From Cryoendolithus antarcticus (taxonomy: Eukaryota; Ascomycota; Dothideomycetes; Cladosporiales; Cladosporiaceae): 64,000 nt of DNA. The notes under the pieces are model-generated. The model made no database searches, had not been told where the DNA came from, and saw nothing but the letters and a program-made list of their open reading frames with translations. The stretch spans positions 1,178,001-1,242,000 of the forward strand of contig NAJO01000007.1 of the NCBI GenBank assembly GCA_002077065.1. The letters run 5' to 3'. This document shows positions 1-12,764 of the stretch, piece after piece. A program made the translations under genes and the position numbers. Numbering within the stretch: the first letter of the stretch is position 1; the number at the start of each line of letters is the position of its first letter.

Positions 1-1115
1 GAATCGTGCTGAGTGAGTCGCAATAGTATTTCGATTCTTGCTGGGCTTTGTGCTTAACCTTCGCAGAAGGGCATCAGCTGCAATTGTACTGCTGAGAGTC
101 GCTCACTGCTCAACTCTATCTCGACCTCACAGTCGACTGATTAGGCAGAGTCGACTGATAGGAAGCTTCGAACAACAGCCGTGTGTCTTGATCTGTAACA
201 ATGTCCCAGGACCCAAGCGAACGATGGAGCAGCTCTCACCGGCGACGGCGGACCTGACATCCGGAGCATCGCTTCTCGTTTGATCGTGTCAGCTCATCCA
301 CGAGAATGCACGCCCACTCCATATGCTAGATCACTTGGAACGCCCTGACGACAAGCAGAGAGCCCCTTCAGTCGTACCAATACATGCGGTCGACCTGACT
401 TCCGTCAAGCTCAGAGGTCGCACGCCACAAACCTTCGTTCGAGATGTGTACCGAATGCATCGGACACTGGTCGGACCGTCTAATCACCAGCCGCAGTCCA
501 GCCGCAACCCGTCACGAACTCCGCAAACCTGCGGGGACTCCACAGTGGTCCATCAGGCCAGACCAGACATCGTGGTTGTTGGAAGTCATTTCAAAAGGTG
601 CTGATAGACCAGACGAGTGGTACGGTCCTGCTACTCTGTCAGCGCGAATGTGTAAATCGAATACGAACTTCTCAATCCTCGAATGTAGCAAGGAAACAGC
701 ATAAAGACGTCACTTCTCGCAGCTGTGGAGGACCAGTCCGAAACTGCAGCGTTCAAGGACTCTGTTTTCCCCACATCTCACGCACTCTAACTCGTCGTTC
801 CGCGCTGCCATTCGCCAACGTAACGATGGAGTCTCCAACCCCCATCCGTGCCCGAAAGTGTGCCGATGCTGGGCATGCTGCACGTTCATCTGTGGTGAGT
901 AGTCAAACGTGTCGGCCATGTGCCGTGCGCGTGATGGCGCTCGCTTCTTCGCTGTTCCCCTCAACTTGGCGCGTGTCATCAATAAGCTCAAGTATAAGTC
1001 CTTGGCTTGCGCTCTTAGGCTGGCTTCGCGTTCTTTGTCGGCTTTGACTCGATTGGACTGGCGCCACTTAGACTACTGCTAGATTCCCGGACCTCTGGAC
1101 TCCATCACATTCAAT
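1..1115. other. left-edge region without a supported gene
   Basis: Only short ORFs (93 to 149 codons) occur on both strands. None shows a recognisable motif, a plausible splice extension or a low-complexity pattern typical of fungal proteins. The last few hundred bases presumably hold the promoter and 5' leader of the MFS permease that starts at 1116. Confidence 0.5.
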
Positions 1116-3474
1116 ATGGAGAAACATATGGAGAATGGTGTAGCTCATAAGGAAGTGCTGCATGACCATGATGTCTTGGGGAAGGATGTTACGCGCGAGC
1201 AGGCTATGCATTTTGGCGCCTTGACTGAGGAGGAGCTTGTCATTGAGAAGAAGCTGCGGAGGAAGATTGATGCACTGGTTATGCCAATCGTCGTCAGCGT
1301 CTATTTGATGTAAGCGCTGAAGCTTTCGGTGTCTAGGACGGTGGGGCTGACTGCAGGTAGGAACTACATCGACCGCAACAACTACGCGGCTGCCAAATTG
1401 CAAGGTTTGGTGGAGGAGTTGGACATGACGCCGGCTGATGTATTTGGCAATCCTGTCCAGAATATTACAGTATAGGTTGCTAAGATGTCCTTTGCAGTAC
1501 CAAACGGGCCTGTCTGTGCTATTCGTCGGCTACGTCCTCATGCAAGTCCCATCGAACGCAGTACTCAACTACGTGGGACGACCGTCCTGGTACATTGGAT
1601 TCTTCACTCTGCTCTGGGGATTGGTTTCGCTTGTCACGAGCCAGGTGCAGTCGTACAAATCGATCATTGCAGCCCGCTTCGTCCTTGGCTTGGTTGAAGC
1701 GCCATTTGTGAGTCTGCGAGCGAGGCTACTTGCAAATCTGTCAAAGCTGACTGTTGTAGTTTCCGGGCGTGTTATTCTACCTCTCGTGGGTGGCTTGTCT
1801 TGATGGTGCTCAGTATTGCAGTGTGTACTGATCTGTCGTCTAGTAAATGGTATACGAAGAAGGAGCTGAACTTCAGGAGTAAGCTGCTGTCCTACGAAGA
1901 ATGCTATATTTCGGCATTCACTGACTTCAGGCAGTGGCTCTGTTCTATTCCGGATCTCTTGTGTCTGGCGCCTTCGGATCTCTCATCGCCGCGGGTATCC
2001 TCAGTGGACTGAAAGGTGTGCGAGGTCTGAGTGCCTGGAGGTGGCTCTACATCATCGAGGGCTCCACCACAATGGTACTCGGCCTCGTCGTAATCTTCTT
2101 CCTACCCGATTTCCCGGACACCTGGAAAAAGCTAAGTCCTGAGGAACGCCATGTAGCGAACAGACGACTCGCAATCGACGCTGCAGAAGCTGATGTGGAT
2201 ATCGGCGGCGCGATGAGCCAGGTTCAAGGTTCTTATATATTGCTCGTGTCGTTTTTGGAAATGACGGGATTTCTGACAAGTTCTCAGGAATCAAGCTGGC
2301 ATTCACCGATCCGAAAACCTATGTCCTCGCCCTCGGGTACCATGGCATTACAGGAGCAGCTGGCTTCCAAGTAAGCAATCCTTCGCGAATTTGAGTGCAT
2401 GATAAGCTGACGTTCCTCACGAACTTCTTCCCAACGCTTACGAAGACGCTGGGCTTTGCGAACATTCCGAGTTTGCTGCTCTGCGCACCACCCTACATTT
2501 TCATGGTCTTCTGGTCACTCGGACACTCTCACATGAGTGATAAGCTGGGCAATCGCTTCTGGTGAGCCTCTTGGAACAGCGGAGTAACTGATCTAGATGG
2601 CTGATGCATAATGTCCAGGTTCTACATGTACCCGGTCCCAATCGTGCTTGTTGGGTAAGCCAAGGCTTCCCACCCCTAATCTCATATCGCTGACACCCTT
2701 CCCGATGCTTTCTCTTTATGTTCACGAGCAGCTTCGGCGCTCGTTACTTGTGAGTGTCGTCGTCCTGCGTTCAAGGGATATCAAGCTAACCCACCCTGTA
2801 GCTCTCTCTTTTTGGTAAAACCGACCCCAGGCCTCTGCCCCTTGATCTGGAGCTTGTCTGGACACTACTGACATGCTTAGCTCGTATTCATCTTCGCCAT
2901 GAATGGCACGGTACGTACCTCATCGTCGCCGCCGTCGCGGACCACCACCGTCTATGAATTCTATGGTCTGGGAGGTTGCGAGCCAGTACATACTGACTCC
3001 TGCAGATCTACGCCTGGATTGCGAACTCAATCCCACGCCCTCCAGCCAAGAGAGCCGCCGCTCTGGCCTTCATCAACAGTGTGGGCAACGCCGCCTCAAT
3101 CTGGGTATGTTTTGGTCGATCTACCAATGCCGAATCCATGCTAATACCGTTCAAATACCCCATTTACGTACTTCCCCTCCACTAGCCCACACTATATACC
3201 TGCTATGGGCATTATCATCGGTACCAAGAACCTTTACCAGCTCAAACGGGACGATTTCTGACCCAAAATAGGCCTCACGGTGATAGCGGCCATCTGCGGC
3301 ATTTTGCTGCGCACGATGCTTGTTCGCGATAATAAGATGCTCGAACGAATGGACGGCCAGGATACGGAGCTTACAGAGAAGGATCTGAAGCGTTTGAGGA
3401 AGACCGCTGAGGTTGAGGGTATCGACATTGCCGCAGCGAGGCAGCTGCAGAAGGGCTACAGGTACCTGATTTGA
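1116..3474 (+). CDS. MFS permease of the allantoate/nicotinate (ACS, Dal5/Tna1-like) family, possibly damaged
   Basis: Plasma-membrane anion:cation symporter by family; the substrate (allantoate, nicotinate, pantothenate or similar) cannot be told. Exons that join in frame: 1116-1309, 1361-1439, 1498-1707, 1760-1785, 1844-1878, 1935-2228, 2288-2370, 2407-2561, 2619-2654, 2732-2749, 2802-2814, 2881-2910 and 3006-3104. They give the family motifs NYIDRNNYAAAKLQGL, YQTGLSVLFVGYVLMQVPSN, FYLSKWYTKKELNFR, ALFYSGSLVSGAFGSLIA and SVGNAASIW. After 3104 the expected TPFKYP and STSPHYIPAMG segments are both visible (about 3148-3225) but lie in different frames, and no canonical acceptor joins them. A last exon, from about 3273 to the stop at 3474, reads GLTVIAAICGILLRTML plus a charged tail. 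Thirteen or more introns is many for this genome. The gene is either a pseudogene with a small indel or uses an unusual splice. Confidence 0.85.
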
Positions 3475-5433
3475 ACGTACCGACATTCTGCGATCTATAG
3501 CGCTGCATGTAGCAACACCGAAGAGCTACTACGACGCGCAGACACTTCAACATGGGCAGTGTTGCAGTGCAATACTGGTGTTGTTCACATATGTCACGTG
3601 CCTGAAGTCGCAAGCCCGGGTCTTGACAATTTTCACTGGACATGTACAATTGACTCCTCGCGGTCTCGCCCTCGGCACTTCCGGACAGGCCATTACCATT
3701 ATATCACTGACACAAGCATACGTAGATGTCAGTGATGCAGGAGCGACAGCGCACAGTTATGAGGTAGACCTGATGTGCAACCCGCCATAGCGTAGCGCAC
3801 TCGCATATGCTCTTTGTAAACCTTGTCGCTCACACAGAGCAGATCAGTGCGAGAGCTCTCCTCATACATCCCTGCGACCACGAGATGACCGTTGAATCAC
3901 TGAGGCGTGATATGAGTAACTCGGAAGACCCAGTCATCGACCGAGTATGACTTTCACATCTGCACAACAGGGCCACAGCACATGCCTTCCCGAATGAGAT
4001 AGGAGATCTCAAATGGCCCTTGCAGACTGGGAGTGTCACTCTAGACGGCCAGTAGACATAATGCAGATCAAGTGTAGGTTCAGCCGTCTACCGACAAATG
4101 TCTGGAGCTACGACAAGGCCACTCGTGCCGTCATCGTTGATACTGGGAAAGCCGACTTTCCACGCCACAGGCATATCAGTGACTCCGTTCTCATCGACCG
4201 AACAACCCCGCAAACTGGCACAAGATCACCGGAGCCGTCGCTCCTGCAGCCCCTAGACCGACGCATGTGACCCGAGCGAGGTAGGGGTGTTGTCTACAGA
4301 TTGTCCATTATGTCTGGACTGCGGTGAATTTCATCTCGTTCACAACGATCCACATCCCGACTGGGGATGTTTCGTCTTCACTATAGTCGCATCTGTCGTC
4401 GATCGACTCAACTTCCGCCTCAAAGGTGGCGGCTTTCGTCTCTACTACGATGCCATCGTCTTCTGCTGTGTCTGCCCCTAGCTCAACAACGACAATTCAC
4501 GGGTATGTTGCATAGAGCAATCTCGTCACGTCAAGTCTGTCTGAGACCCTGGAGGCTATTCTATCGCAGTTGCGAGATGGTTCTGACGGGGTTGACTGCT
4601 CTATCAACGCCCAGACCAGGCACAAAAACTCGGCATTCGCGACTGCCACGTGTAGCACAGCCGACACAATGTCAGATCACGTAGCCTCCATCTTTTCGAC
4701 GAAGCTAAGGGCATTTACGTGTGGCGTGTACCAATTATCTTCGACTTGAAGATCGATCGAGAAAGGTGGCGATTGCGCTAAAGGGTCGCTGTACGAACTT
4801 GATGGCCTTGAAGCCTCGGACTCACTCGGGCAGAAGTCAGACAATATGGAAGATTATGGGCATGTGGCATTATGAAGCTGTCTCGCAAGAGGCGTCGAGT
4901 CTGCTGGAGCGCTGCTATGGGTCTGGCAACGCACGCACTTGCTATAGCACACTCTATCTGACACGCATAGATCGTGGCAGATGCTAGCATCCGCCCCAGC
5001 TCTTCAGTCGACAGTGGTCACATCGGAGGACAGTCTGTCGTTGATGACATGTCAATGTTCAAGTAGTATCAGCCTGTGTTCGTGACCAAGATCTGTGTGC
5101 TCTGCCATTGCCTGGCTCAAACTGACTCAGGCCTCATTTCATGAATGCCTGAGGCTACCCAACGAAACACCACCTTACAAGACGACCACCCAATGTGCAC
5201 CTGTCAAAGTCATTTCCAACACGTATACCACTTTACACGCCCATCACTGTCGGTATAGCGTAGCGTTAGGGCGGCTGCTTTGCGATCATCGACATTCTGC
5301 TCGGACTTCGGCCGACACCGACAAAGCCTGGTGGGGAGCAAGTAATCAATACACCGACGACTACGCAAACCTCCGCCTTGGGATCGTGCTTCGGCTTGGT
5401 GTACAGCTTGACTTCACTTCCTAGTGTGCAATC
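3475..5433. other. 2-kb intergenic region, no gene seen
   Basis: Short ORFs on both strands (up to about 109 codons) have no motif, no compositional signature of protein and no plausible exon joins. Base composition resembles the flanks, with no AT-rich block that would suggest a mutated repeat. The right end should hold the SEC24 promoter. Confidence 0.5.
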
Positions 5434-8413
5434 ATGACAACCCCATACCAAGACGACGGGCAGCAGCAATGGGCTGCTGAAGGGCAAGCCGATGAAGGTT
5501 ATGCCGACTCTGCTGCAACCACCGCAGTTCCGGCAGGAGGGAAGAAGAAGCGAGCCTACGCCGGTCAAGCGTACGAATTTGGTGCAGGTGGCAACGCAGC
5601 TCCCGGCGGACAGGGCGCCGCTGGCGCTCAGCCCCCTGCTGCTGTAGGATATGGCGGAGCAGCAGGATATGGGGCTGCACCTGTCGGAGCGGCATCATAT
5701 GGGCAGCCAGCGTCATATGGTGGACAGCAAGTGCCATATGGTGCGCCGGGCTCTGCAGATCCAAATGCAACCCCGATTGCACAGCCAGCGGGATATGGAC
5801 AGCCCCAGTATGGGCAGCCGCAGCCATTATACGAAGCACCACAGCAGGGCTACCCCGTGCAGACACCTGGAGTCGCTGGAGTGACGCAACAATTTGGGCA
5901 GATGGGCGTGGGAGCTCAGCCGTTGCCAGCAGCTCAGCAGCCTGGACTACAGGGTGGGCTTGCACCAGCACAGAGGCTCAACCCGCTTGTACCGGTAGAC
6001 ATTAGCGCACAAGGCGCGCCGTTCCATGTCAGTGACCTGGACCTACCGCCACCACCTATAATACTGCCGCCGAATGTGAGTCAAGATCCGAGGAATGGAC
6101 TTTGCCAGGTTGGCTACTAATTATCTGCGTAGTCCTCGGTCACGCCATCACCTCATTCCAACTGTCCGCCGAAGTACGTGCGATCGACATTGAACGCCAT
6201 GCCGACAACCTCTTCACTTCTTAAGAAGAGTAAGCTACCTTTTGCACTGATCATCCAGCCATATGCCACATTACACGACGCAGAAGACGATGTCCCAGTG
6301 CAGTACGATCAGGTCATCGCCCGCTGCCGAAGATGTAGAACTTACATCAACCCTTTTGCGAGCTTTCTGGACCACTCACATCGGTGGCGGTGTAATATGT
6401 GCAATTTGACCAACGACGTACCCCAGAGCTTCGATTGGGATGGCGCCAAGCAGCAGAGTGTCGACCGCTGGCAACGACCGGAGCTTAACTACGCAGTCAG
6501 CGAGTTCGTTGCTCCTCAGGAGTACATGGTCCGCGCACCGCAGCCATTGATCTACCTCTTCATTTTCGACGTCTCCTACGCTGGTGTCACAAGCGGTCTG
6601 CTCGCAACGTCTGCTCGATGCATATTGGAGAGCCTCGATCGCATACCGAACACTGACCGACGAACACGGCTTGGTTTCATGGCTGTAGACAGCTCGCTGC
6701 ACTACTTCCAGATCCCCAGAGATGAGGGCGAATCGAGCGATTCGCGGATGCTAGTAGTCAGTGATCTTGATGAACCTTTTCTGCCAACACCCGATGACCT
6801 GCTTGTCAATCTCAGCGAAGCACGATCGAACATCGAGACTTTCCTCGGCAGACTTCAGGGCATGTTCGCCAGCACGCAGAACTCTGGCTCTGCAATGGGC
6901 TCCGCACTCCGAGCTGGTCACAAGCTCATCTCACATGTAGGAGGCAAGATGGTCGTACTGTCAGCTTCTCTCCCCAACACAGGCTTCGGGAAGCTCGATA
7001 TGCGGGAAGACAAGAAGCTGCTTGGAACGTCGAAAGAGAACGCGCTCTTGCAGACACAGAACAGCTTCTACAAAAGCTTTGCCGTCGAGTGCAGTAAGAC
7101 GCAAGTCTCGATCGACATGTTCTTGTTCTCAGCACAATATCAAGATGTCGCATCACTCAGCAATCTGCCACGCTATACTGGTGGTCAGACCTACTTTTAC
7201 CCAGCTTGGAATGCGGCGCGGACGGAGGACGCGATCAAGTTTGGGACGGAGTTCAGTGATTATCTCAGTGCAGAGATCGGGCTTGAAGCAGTGCTCAGGG
7301 TACGCACGACGACTGGATTGCGACCTAGCGCCTTCTACGGTAACTTCTTCAACCGCTCGTCAGATCTTTGCGCGTTCCCTGCTATGCCTCGTGATCAGGC
7401 GTATGTGGTCGAAATCGCGATCGACGAGTCTGTGACAAAAGCATTCGCCTGCTTGCAAGTGGGTGTACTTCACACAACGTGCAATGGCGAGCGAAGAATC
7501 CGAGTTTTGACACTGTCGATTCCGACTACGCAGAACCTCGCTGAGGTGTACGCGTCTGCCGATCAGCAAGCCATCACAGCATACTTCGCCCACAAGGCGG
7601 TCGAGCGGGCGTTGAGCTCAGGCTTGGACGCAGCACGCGACGCTGTGCAAGCTAAGATGATCGAGCTACTTCAGACCTACCGAAAAGAACTCGGCGGTGG
7701 CAATATGGGTGGAGGTGGACTACAATTCCCGGGCAATCTGCGAGGCATGCCAATGCTGTTCCTCGGTCTCATGAAGAACGTGAGTGATTATTCCTCGCCC
7801 CGTCTACATCTACACACTGACCAGTACATAGCTTGGCCTTCGTAAATCCGCCCAGATACCCACCGATCTCCGCTCCGCTGCACTCTGCCTTCTCTCCACA
7901 CTCCCGCTGCCTCTGCTAATGCAATACATCTACCCTCGCCTTTACAGCCTGCATGACATGCCCGACGATGCTGGCCTCCCTCACCCAGATCACGGTGCTA
8001 TCGTCATGCCGCCAGCGCTGAATCTCACATCCGGAAACCTTGTGCCTTACGGTCTGTACTTACTGGATGACGGACAGACGCAATTCCTTTGGCTCGGCCG
8101 CGACGCCGTGCCAGCACTCATCAACGACGTCTTCGGCACTGGCGACAAGAACGCGCTGAAGCAAGGCAAGACGAGTTTGCCTGTACTAGACTCGGAGATG
8201 AATGAGCGGGTTAGGGCTGTGGTTGAGAAGTCACGGGATCACCGGGGCAAGGGCTGTGGAAGCGTGATCGTGCCGCCGCTGTATTTGATCCGAGAGGATG
8301 GCGAGCCGAGTCTGAGGCTTTGGGCACAGACGCTACTTGTAGAAGATCGGGCTGACCAGGGCGTGAGTGGTGCGCAGTTTTTGGGCGTACTGAGGGAGAA
8401 AGTTGTCTCTTAG
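5434..8413 (+). CDS. sec24: COPII coat subunit Sec24 (cargo adaptor)
   Basis: Sec24 pairs with Sec23 in the inner COPII coat and selects cargo at ER exit sites. Three exons, 5434-6075, 6133-7779 and 7832-8413, give 956 residues, close to the usual Sec24 length. Introns are 57 and 52 bp, each joining in phase 0. Order: a Q/G/P/A-rich disordered N-terminus with repeated YGQP/YGG motifs (residues 1-190), then the zinc finger [11 protein letters not shown]...CNMCN (about residues 275-300), where both Cys pairs are present. The trunk (vWA-like) domain starts near [13 protein letters not shown], followed by the beta-sandwich and helical domains. The gelsolin-like domain comes last ([21 protein letters not shown]). 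Only ATG 5434 opens the frame. The conserved FGQMG...L.P.D motif ahead of the core supports orthology. Confidence 0.96.
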
Positions 8414-9110
8414 ACCGGCGGGTGATTTGAGCGGCATTGGTGAAGCGACTTTTGTGACCAGATAAATGAGTGTTCCTGATGAGCTGACTCAAATCACAAT
8501 TAAGCAGGTTTGGAAGGCTTGCAACAGAAGGCTTCTTTGGTTTCTCCGTTCCCATACCATCGCTTTCTTCCGCTGCACTGCTGACCGATCTTCGCTTAAC
8601 ACCATCGCAGCTTTAGAGCGACGGCTAGCACAGTGCTCCCTTAACTTATTGCGCTGTTTGGGCTCCGTTTTGCTCCCATTTCACTTATAGTTCTGCTTGC
8701 ACGTGGTGTGCCGTCTTGGTGAGGAAGCCGTGGATGCAGCGATCTACGACCACTGACGGCGCAGCAGTTGTCATAAGCAGATGAGTGGCTGACTACCAGA
8801 TTTGCTTTCTCGCTAAGAGATGTGCGCAGGCTTCGACTTCAGCAGCTGACAAGGTTGCTATACTGGGTATCTCTTCCCAGATCTCGATGAACGGGCTCCG
8901 TGGACCCGGTTATTGGTCTTCAGAGCTCTCATCTCGGCCTGGAGTTCCAGATTCAACCCCCGTGCTCGAGCCGCCGTCCGGTGATCTGATCAGATCTCAT
9001 GGGTAACGCCCATGATGAGCTCGGATCTGAGCTTTCTAGACAGCTCATTCCTGCCAGTACCTGCTCCAGAACGCACATCCTGCCAATTCGCGACGATTAC
9101 TCCTCGATTC
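8414..9110. other. intergenic region
   Basis: Holds the 3' end of SEC24 and the 3' flank of the small minus-strand gene. ORFs of 73 to 114 codons here show no protein-like features. Confidence 0.45.
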
Positions 9111-9416
9111 TCAGACCCGACTCGAATCCCAGCTCCCACTTCCGGTCTCGACATCCACCCTTGGACCCTTCGGCATTGCCCTGCCATAACCACCTCCGTT
9201 ACCACTCCGCCGCGCCATCATCTCCCGCTCCCTCTGCCGTACGCGCTGCATATAGCTCGCCTGGCTCTGCTCGCCTTCGACTCGGAAATCGCCTGTGGGT
9301 CGAGTCGGGTCATGGGCAGATGTGTAGTAGTGGTGGCCGACTGCGTAGGCGCATGCTACACCGAAGGCGGCGGCGACGATGACGACTGCTACTGTTGCGC
9401 TGGCGCTGAGAGGCAT
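9111..9416 (-). CDS. small single-span membrane protein, unknown function
   Basis: A 101-residue ORF. Residues 5-27 (ASATVAVVIVAAAFGVACAY) are a strong hydrophobic segment directly after the start, either a signal anchor or an uncleaved signal peptide. The following tail is hydrophilic, with SYMQRVRQREREMMARR and a Gly/Arg-rich end. Many filamentous ascomycetes have short proteins of this layout, with one N-terminal membrane span and a cytosolic YM..VR.R motif; I know of no assigned role. No intron is needed. The gene stands alone, with convergent SEC24 on one side and a long gap before the HET gene on the other. It could be a chance ORF, but the clean membrane segment plus basic motif argue against that. 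Confidence 0.5.
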   Translation of the reverse strand: MPLSASATVAVVIVAAAFGVACAYAVGHHYYTSAHDPTRPTGDFRVEGEQSQASYMQRVRQREREMMARRSGNGGGYGRAMPKGPRVDVETGSGSWDSSRV

Positions 9417-10103
9417 TGCTGTGGGCTATGAAACCGTAGGAGTGATGCTGAGTCGAGTGTGAAGTGAATTGCTTGGCTGAGTCGTAGGTGGTGATCTTTG
9501 GTCCTTAGCTTCGGTCGAGGCGGCAGGATGATGAGAGTAGTCTAAGTAGCGAAGCTGGTGTGAGTGTCATGCAGCTATTTTATTGGTAGCATAGCTATCA
9601 AAACGGTCGTGCTCGTGTTAGCATGACCCTGATGCCCAACATGTGCGAAGCTCGCAGCATGATATCGCCTGCGCGATTAGTTGTGAAGTCAAGAAGCAAT
9701 GACAGTAACCTTTCCATCCGAGATGCCGATGTCTTATCCCACATAAGCAACGCATTGAATGAGTACTGGAATGTCGGCATGCTCATGCTCCGCACCTGTG
9801 AGGTGCGGTACGTATTCCCACGTGTGCATGTAGCTTTGAGCTGACGACGCCTGATGTCGCGGCTTGCGGGCTCGCACCACCTCGGATCTTGAACATCAGC
9901 CACACATGAGGCACAGTGACAAATGATGGAATGAAAAGGGAAATACAGTGCATGCGTTGCCATATGGGAGGTAGCAAGTGACAGAGTAGAACGCGGAATG
10001 TACCATTGACAGCGGCACCCATCGCTGTACTCTTGATTGAGGTGTAAGGCCTTCCCAACGCACCACCGGAGTCTGTGGAAGGGTGTAGTAGTCGTGACCC
10101 TTT
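9417..10103. other. intergenic region between the small membrane protein and the HET gene
   Basis: No supported gene. A 121-codon minus-strand ORF (9598-9963) has no hydrophobic pattern or motif. The region should carry both promoters, since the flanking genes diverge. Confidence 0.45.
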
Positions 10104-12233
10104 ATGGAGGTGCAGGACGCTACGAAGAGCTTCTTATATGATGCTCCGGATTCAAGGCTCTTTCGGTTGTTCCACCTGGATCTAGACAATGAAGGTGAAG
10201 CGTTATCTGGCACGTTTCTCGCTACAAGATTTCCAGGTACTTTACAGGATCAGTATAAGACGTTCATCAAGGTCAATATCCTTGAGCATGGCTTGGATGT
10301 CATGGAAGCTATGACCGGCTCCCGCGATTACACTGCGCTCTCTTATAGCTGGGGGAAGGAGCCCGGGCGCTACCCTTTATGGCTCGCAACTGTAGCGAGT
10401 AAGCTGGATAAGGACAAACGCCCACTGATCAACGCAGAACCGGACCGTAGCGGCAATATAGGGATTACTGCAAACCTAAGAGACTTCCTTTTACAGATGC
10501 GGAGACAAAAATTGAACCGCTTTCTGTGGAGCGACGCCATCTGTATCCCTCAACACTTAGATGCAGACAAAGACGTTCAGATTCCTCGTATGCGTGACAT
10601 CTATGAACTTGCCGGGCAAGTCTAGGTGTGGCTGGGCGATGCCAGCTCTGCACAAAGCGAATGTTTCAGCGATCTTCCTCTGGTGAACAATAATTTGGGC
10701 GTCATTCTCGATGGACCCGGGCCAAAAGATCGACAGGCACTGGACACCTGGCTCTATTCTACCTTCAGCGAAGGATATTTGCCTCCGCCGTCCAGTCATT
10801 TTTGGCAGACAATGTCCCAGCTCTTGTCGCTGTCGTATTGGCGAAGACTGTGGACACTGCAAGAGCTTACTGTGGACGAGACTGTCGCATACTCCAAGCA
10901 CTGGGGAAGGTCTGCGTATAAGCCGCCAAACGCCGAAGTCCTGTATGGTAGTCATCGTGTGGGATGGGATCAGATCGAACACTTCGTTTCCGCCATTGAG
11001 CGACTGGGGTTGAGCAACTGGCTGAAGTCAAGGCAAGGGGCCGACATTCTGGAGGATCTGCATGCTTTTCGCGGTGTTTTCGAGATACGAAAGTGTCGTC
11101 TCGACTCTGGATGGGCAGTACCTCTCGATACATTACTTTTAGCGACAAGGCGACGGGAAGCAAGCAAACCCCAAGACATGGTGATTGGTATGCTAGCCAT
11201 GATGGATCGCAGTACCATACGGAAGCTTGCACTGAGTTCTTCGATGCCGGTCAGCCAGATTTTCTCGATATTTGGCCAGTACTACATCCAGCATGAGCCG
11301 CAGGAATGCTTACTGAATCATAACGCTACTCAAGACGAGCTTCCAGGGTTACCGTCTTGGTGTCCAGATTTCTCCTCCCGCGAAATCACCTCTATAATAG
11401 GCACAAGATCGTTCAAACGGACTGCAGGCGAGGACGACAACCAGGCCGTCCACACGCCGTGCGCAGGATTCAATGAAAAGGGCAAATGGGCAATTCCGAA
11501 ACACCGCCTTGAATTCGGACGTCTGGTCGTCAACGTATTTACCGCGAAAGGTGGTGACAATGGCCTGTACAACACAGGCAATCCCCGGGGTCTGCAACCA
11601 GTGGAGTGCAGCCATTCCATCCGCGCTAGTGGCATCTTGCTAGATGTCGTGACTTCTGTAATAGACTGCAATCCAGCGGCGGAGGCGATCAACTTCCTGG
11701 CTTCCGACAGTGTACAGCAGATACATGAGTGGGACAGACAATGTATCCAACTCGCTCGACAGACTCTTCCTGCGGGAAGCTCGGGGTTTGACATCTACGC
11801 TCGTACCATCACGGCTAACAGAATTACTACCAGCACCACCATCAGTAATGAAGCCTGGTATGACAAAGAAGCGCGTGTGGACGTCGCAGGGCAATACCTA
11901 CGTTTTCAACAATTCGTACAGGCGACTCTAGGTGCCAGAACGACGATATCGCCTGCCAATATGGACGCTGATACCCTGCGCTTCATCCAATGCCTGCAAC
12001 AGATGAGCTGTCAGCGCCGGTTCTTCGCTACAAAGAGTGGAAGGATCGGGTTAGGGAGTTCTAACATACAAGTCGGGGATGAGCTGGTCGTGCTCTTCTT
12101 CTGTCCGACACCGTATCTCCTGCGTCAGGTGAAACAGGAGACGTTGTTCGTTGGCGAAGCATATGTTATGGGCTTGATGTACGGCGAGGCTTTAGACATG
12201 CTCGAGCGTGGAGAGGTGAAAGAGACGCAATGA
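10104..12233 (+). pseudogene. HET-domain (heterokaryon incompatibility) gene interrupted by one in-frame TAG
   Basis: HET proteins trigger cell death when genetically different hyphae fuse; the HET domain is related to TIR folds. The frame opens at ATG 10104 and carries the three HET blocks: DYTALSYSWG (about residues 75-84), NLRDFLLQMRRQ...LWSDAICI (about 122-151) and MRDIYELAG..VWLG (about 163-178). A TAG at 10623-10625 falls inside the last block, between ...AGQV and VWLGDA. The same frame then runs open for another 535 codons to 12233, including SYWRRLWTLQELTV, the usual block after HET. Without the stop the protein would be about 709 residues. I tested a 38-bp intron from the GTATGC just upstream: it breaks the frame and deletes conserved residues. 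The gene is therefore probably an allele inactivated by one nonsense change, a readthrough gene, or a sequence error. Confidence 0.8.
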
Positions 12234-12764
12234 ATTCTTGCTTGACGAATGCGTAGAGTGACTTCTTGCTGAAGCTAACGTACCTACTTTACAGCTGAAG
12301 TCGACCTTGACAGCGTTAAAGTGCAAAGGCCGATGGCGAATGCAGGATTACCCCTTCAGTCGGGGTAGCTGTAAAGATCTTCTGGAGCACACGAACCCTG
12401 TTTTCGTGCGAAGACACTCTACAGGTCGCAGAGTCCCGCCACTACATGACCGTGATGACCCAGCCATTCAAGGAGTACTTAATAATATCATACATTGCAT
12501 TCATGAACACGTATTCAAGGCTGACGATCTTTGGCACTCTTGTCCAGTCGACCTAATCAAAGAGGCATCCGAACATGAGATTGCCTTGACTCATCGCCTT
12601 CCTGCTGCCGGGGTGTATGTCTGCAAGTCGACCGAATTTTCTTTTCCACCTGATCGATCAGGGCATCACCCTATGGCCAGTGATGACGATGCTCTCAGCA
12701 TCGCAGATGCTCCGTTACCCGTTGGGTCTGCAAGCCAGTAAACGCAGCACGCCATATGAACTCC
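12234..12764. other. intergenic region with an unsupported 144-codon ORF
   Basis: Lies between the HET gene and the convergent transcription factor. A plus-strand ORF at 12307-12741 encodes 144 residues without a recognisable domain. Its composition (His, Arg, Pro, Asp mixed evenly) looks like chance sequence, though a small orphan gene cannot be excluded. Confidence 0.4.

Noticed and set aside
9598..9963. 121-codon minus-strand ORF
   Set aside because: Mixed, motif-free composition in a promoter region; length is within chance for this GC content.
10583..10625. 38-bp intron that would remove the TAG of the HET gene
   Set aside because: It deletes the conserved MRDIYELAG segment and shifts the frame of the following VWLG motif.
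12307..12741. 144-codon plus-strand ORF after the HET gene
   Set aside because: No domain, signal or compositional feature; kept only as a note in the intergenic entry.
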